Shown here one piece after another: positions 62,627-64,000 of a stretch of DNA of 64,000 nt. The position numbers and the translations under genes are program-made. This DNA is from Asparagopsis taxiformis. Its lineage: Eukaryota > Rhodophyta > Florideophyceae > Bonnemaisoniales > Bonnemaisoniaceae. The notes below the pieces were generated by a model, which saw only the letters and a list, made by a program, of their open reading frames with translations, ran no database searches and was not told the origin of the DNA. Positions within the stretch are counted from its first letter, which is position 1. Each line of letters opens with the position of its first letter. The stretch is taken from positions 38,563 to 102,562 of the forward strand of contig JALQPE010002790.1 of assembly GCA_030407315.1 (NCBI GenBank). Reading direction: 5' to 3'.

Positions 62627-64000
62627 ATGGAATGCAAGTATGAAGGGTGCTTCTACTACTGCGTAGATGCTTATGCGCTCGCGCTGCATGAGCGAACATG
62701 TCGCTACCGTTTCAACCCCTCTCCCAACATTTCAACAACGCTCGTGTCCCTGCCGTCACCCATGAGCCCGCTCGAAACGGCGACCATCATTCCCGCAACT
62801 CAGCTCCCCAGACCCAGAATCTGGTCGTGCTTCCTCCAGTGACTCACCCTGGGACGCTCCACTGCCCACCAACCTCAACCCCTCCCGCGCAGACCTCCTC
62901 GTGCAATCCCTCGCCGCCAGCCTCACAACCCTCGAGTACAAGGCCGCGCTGGCCGCGTGAGCGAAGTCATCACCATCCTACAAGAACCCCGCATTCTCCC
63001 TAGAAAAGTTCAACAGCGCCGTTCGCACCGTAGCAGAATGTCGCACGTTACTGCTTCCCATGGTCGAAACACATTTCCACACCGAAGGTTAAAGAGCCAC
63101 ATCATTCCAGATTAAAACTGGTAAGTACTCGGCGCCAGCTGTACCTCCGCGACCCAGTCGACATGCTCCGCAGGCAGTTAGCACTGGCTAACGACCAAAA
63201 TACTCTCTTCCGCCCCTCCCCACAGACGCCCCAACGGCACCGCAATATTTTTCTCATCCCCTACACACAGAATTCGCGAAAACGCTGCACCAGGTTACCA
63301 GACAGCGCACGTGCAGCTCTCGGAAGATCCACAGGTCGTATGGGCAGAGAAGGAAACTGATCCCACACCTTCCTCCTTTTTGCCGGCCTCCTCCAACTAG
63401 TGTACTCCGACAAGAGCAGCACAAGCCTCAAGAGCTCCGCAATCGTCGCATACCCCATACACGTCACACTGCTCAACTTCTCCGCCCCCTCCGTCGCCAC
63501 TGCATCCGTACCGGTCTCACCATCGTCGGGTATCTTCCGTACATGTGTTAACCCTTCGTCCAACGCCTTGTTCGGTGATGAAATGCCGACAACCTCTAGT
63601 TCTGCTAGTCCGCGCTCGCAAATTGATATTCTTCATAAAGCACTCGAAAAAGTGTTTTCGTCCTATCCACCGCGTTCTCTTCCGGGTTCCCCTGCACAGA
63701 CTCCACTGCAAACTGCCCGCCAATGCTTTCCCATCCTAGCCAATTATTGCTGCGACTTCCAGAGGCCAACAAAGAGCTCTCATGCACTCGCAACAGCACT
63801 ACCACCACACATCCCTGCCACCGCTGCTACATCCCGGCCACCCTCAACTTGAATCCACCGCGCCACACCAGCCCGCCTCCCCATGATGCACTCTCTGCTA
63901 CGCACGGAGAGAGCGCTCAGGAGCTTTCGACTGCTTCCTCTTGAAGCTCTCTCCGTCCTCGAACAACACTCTGTCCTCGAAATGACCGCTCTTATACAAG
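62627..64000 (+). pseudogene. Plavaka/KDZ-like transposase remnant, runs off right edge
   Basis: ATG 62627 opens a C2HC finger (MECKYEGCFYYCVDAYALAL then HERTC). Coding signal then hops frames: ADLLVQSLAASLTTLEYKAA, FSLEKFNSAVRTVAECRTLL, YLRDPVDMLRRQLALAND, MYSDKSSTSLKSSAIVAYPI followed by HVTLLNF, RQCFPILANYCCDF and CHRCYIP. In Plavaka-type transposase proteins the order finger, a W/L-RDP segment, an LYSDKT...YPVYLTLGN segment, then CFPVLAxYxADYPE and CxxC is typical. At least four frame changes show decay. The assignment is from remembered motif order only. Confidence 0.55.

Overview
This window is nuclear DNA from an intron-poor eukaryote. It carries a 26S proteasome subunit, TRM112, a FAM98 protein, an OSCA/CSC1 channel, a plasma-membrane-type syntaxin with a 96-nt GT-AG intron, AATAAA-type poly(A) signals, and both Ty3 and copia LTR retrotransposons. 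The cytosolic disproportionating enzyme DPE2 (two CBM20 domains plus GH77), the near absence of introns, and a gene island followed by tens of kilobases of nested LTR elements fit a red alga of the florideophyte type best. That assignment is inference, not something the sequence proves.

Layout. 1-9.6 kb is a compact housekeeping island: RPN1 N-terminus (-) divergent from TRM112 (+), a small unknown gene (+), FAM98 (+) convergent with DPE2 (-), then OSCA/CSC1 (-). 9.6-22 kb is looser: a two-exon syntaxin (-), a WD40 remnant (-), an endonuclease III gene with two compensating frameshifts (-), a CDCA7-type zinc-finger gene (+), several dispersed repeats, and two copies of a tRNA-like Pol III element interrupted in its anticodon loop by a long insert.

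22-52 kb is a transposon nest. Element A (Ty3, chromodomain) sits inside a solo LTR of family B. Element C is an apparently intact copia (-). Element B (Ty3, chromodomain) has split a host gene for a secreted, Thr-rich, two-domain protein. Element E (Ty3, separate gag and pol) sits inside a decayed copia D. Target-site duplications are readable for all five insertions (GCCAC, AACC, CAATG, CCCT, CAGGT), so the order of events can be reconstructed. 52-64 kb holds lineage-specific or decaying sequence: an orphan 507-residue ORF followed by a palindrome array, a coiled-coil gene, a ParB-like-domain gene with broken frame, tandem arrays, a 132-bp palindrome, and a decayed Plavaka/KDZ-like transposase running off the right edge.

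Most unusual signals. (1) The untranslated leader of element E holds five consecutive paralogous hairpins whose loops are conserved while their stems change with compensating bases, which points to a selected RNA structure. (2) The two tRNA-like elements share a complete cloverleaf frame, A and B boxes, T-run terminators, a leader-trailer stem and an internal stem, with covariation between copies. (3) A cluster of six near-identical palindromes starts inside the stop codon of the orphan ORF.
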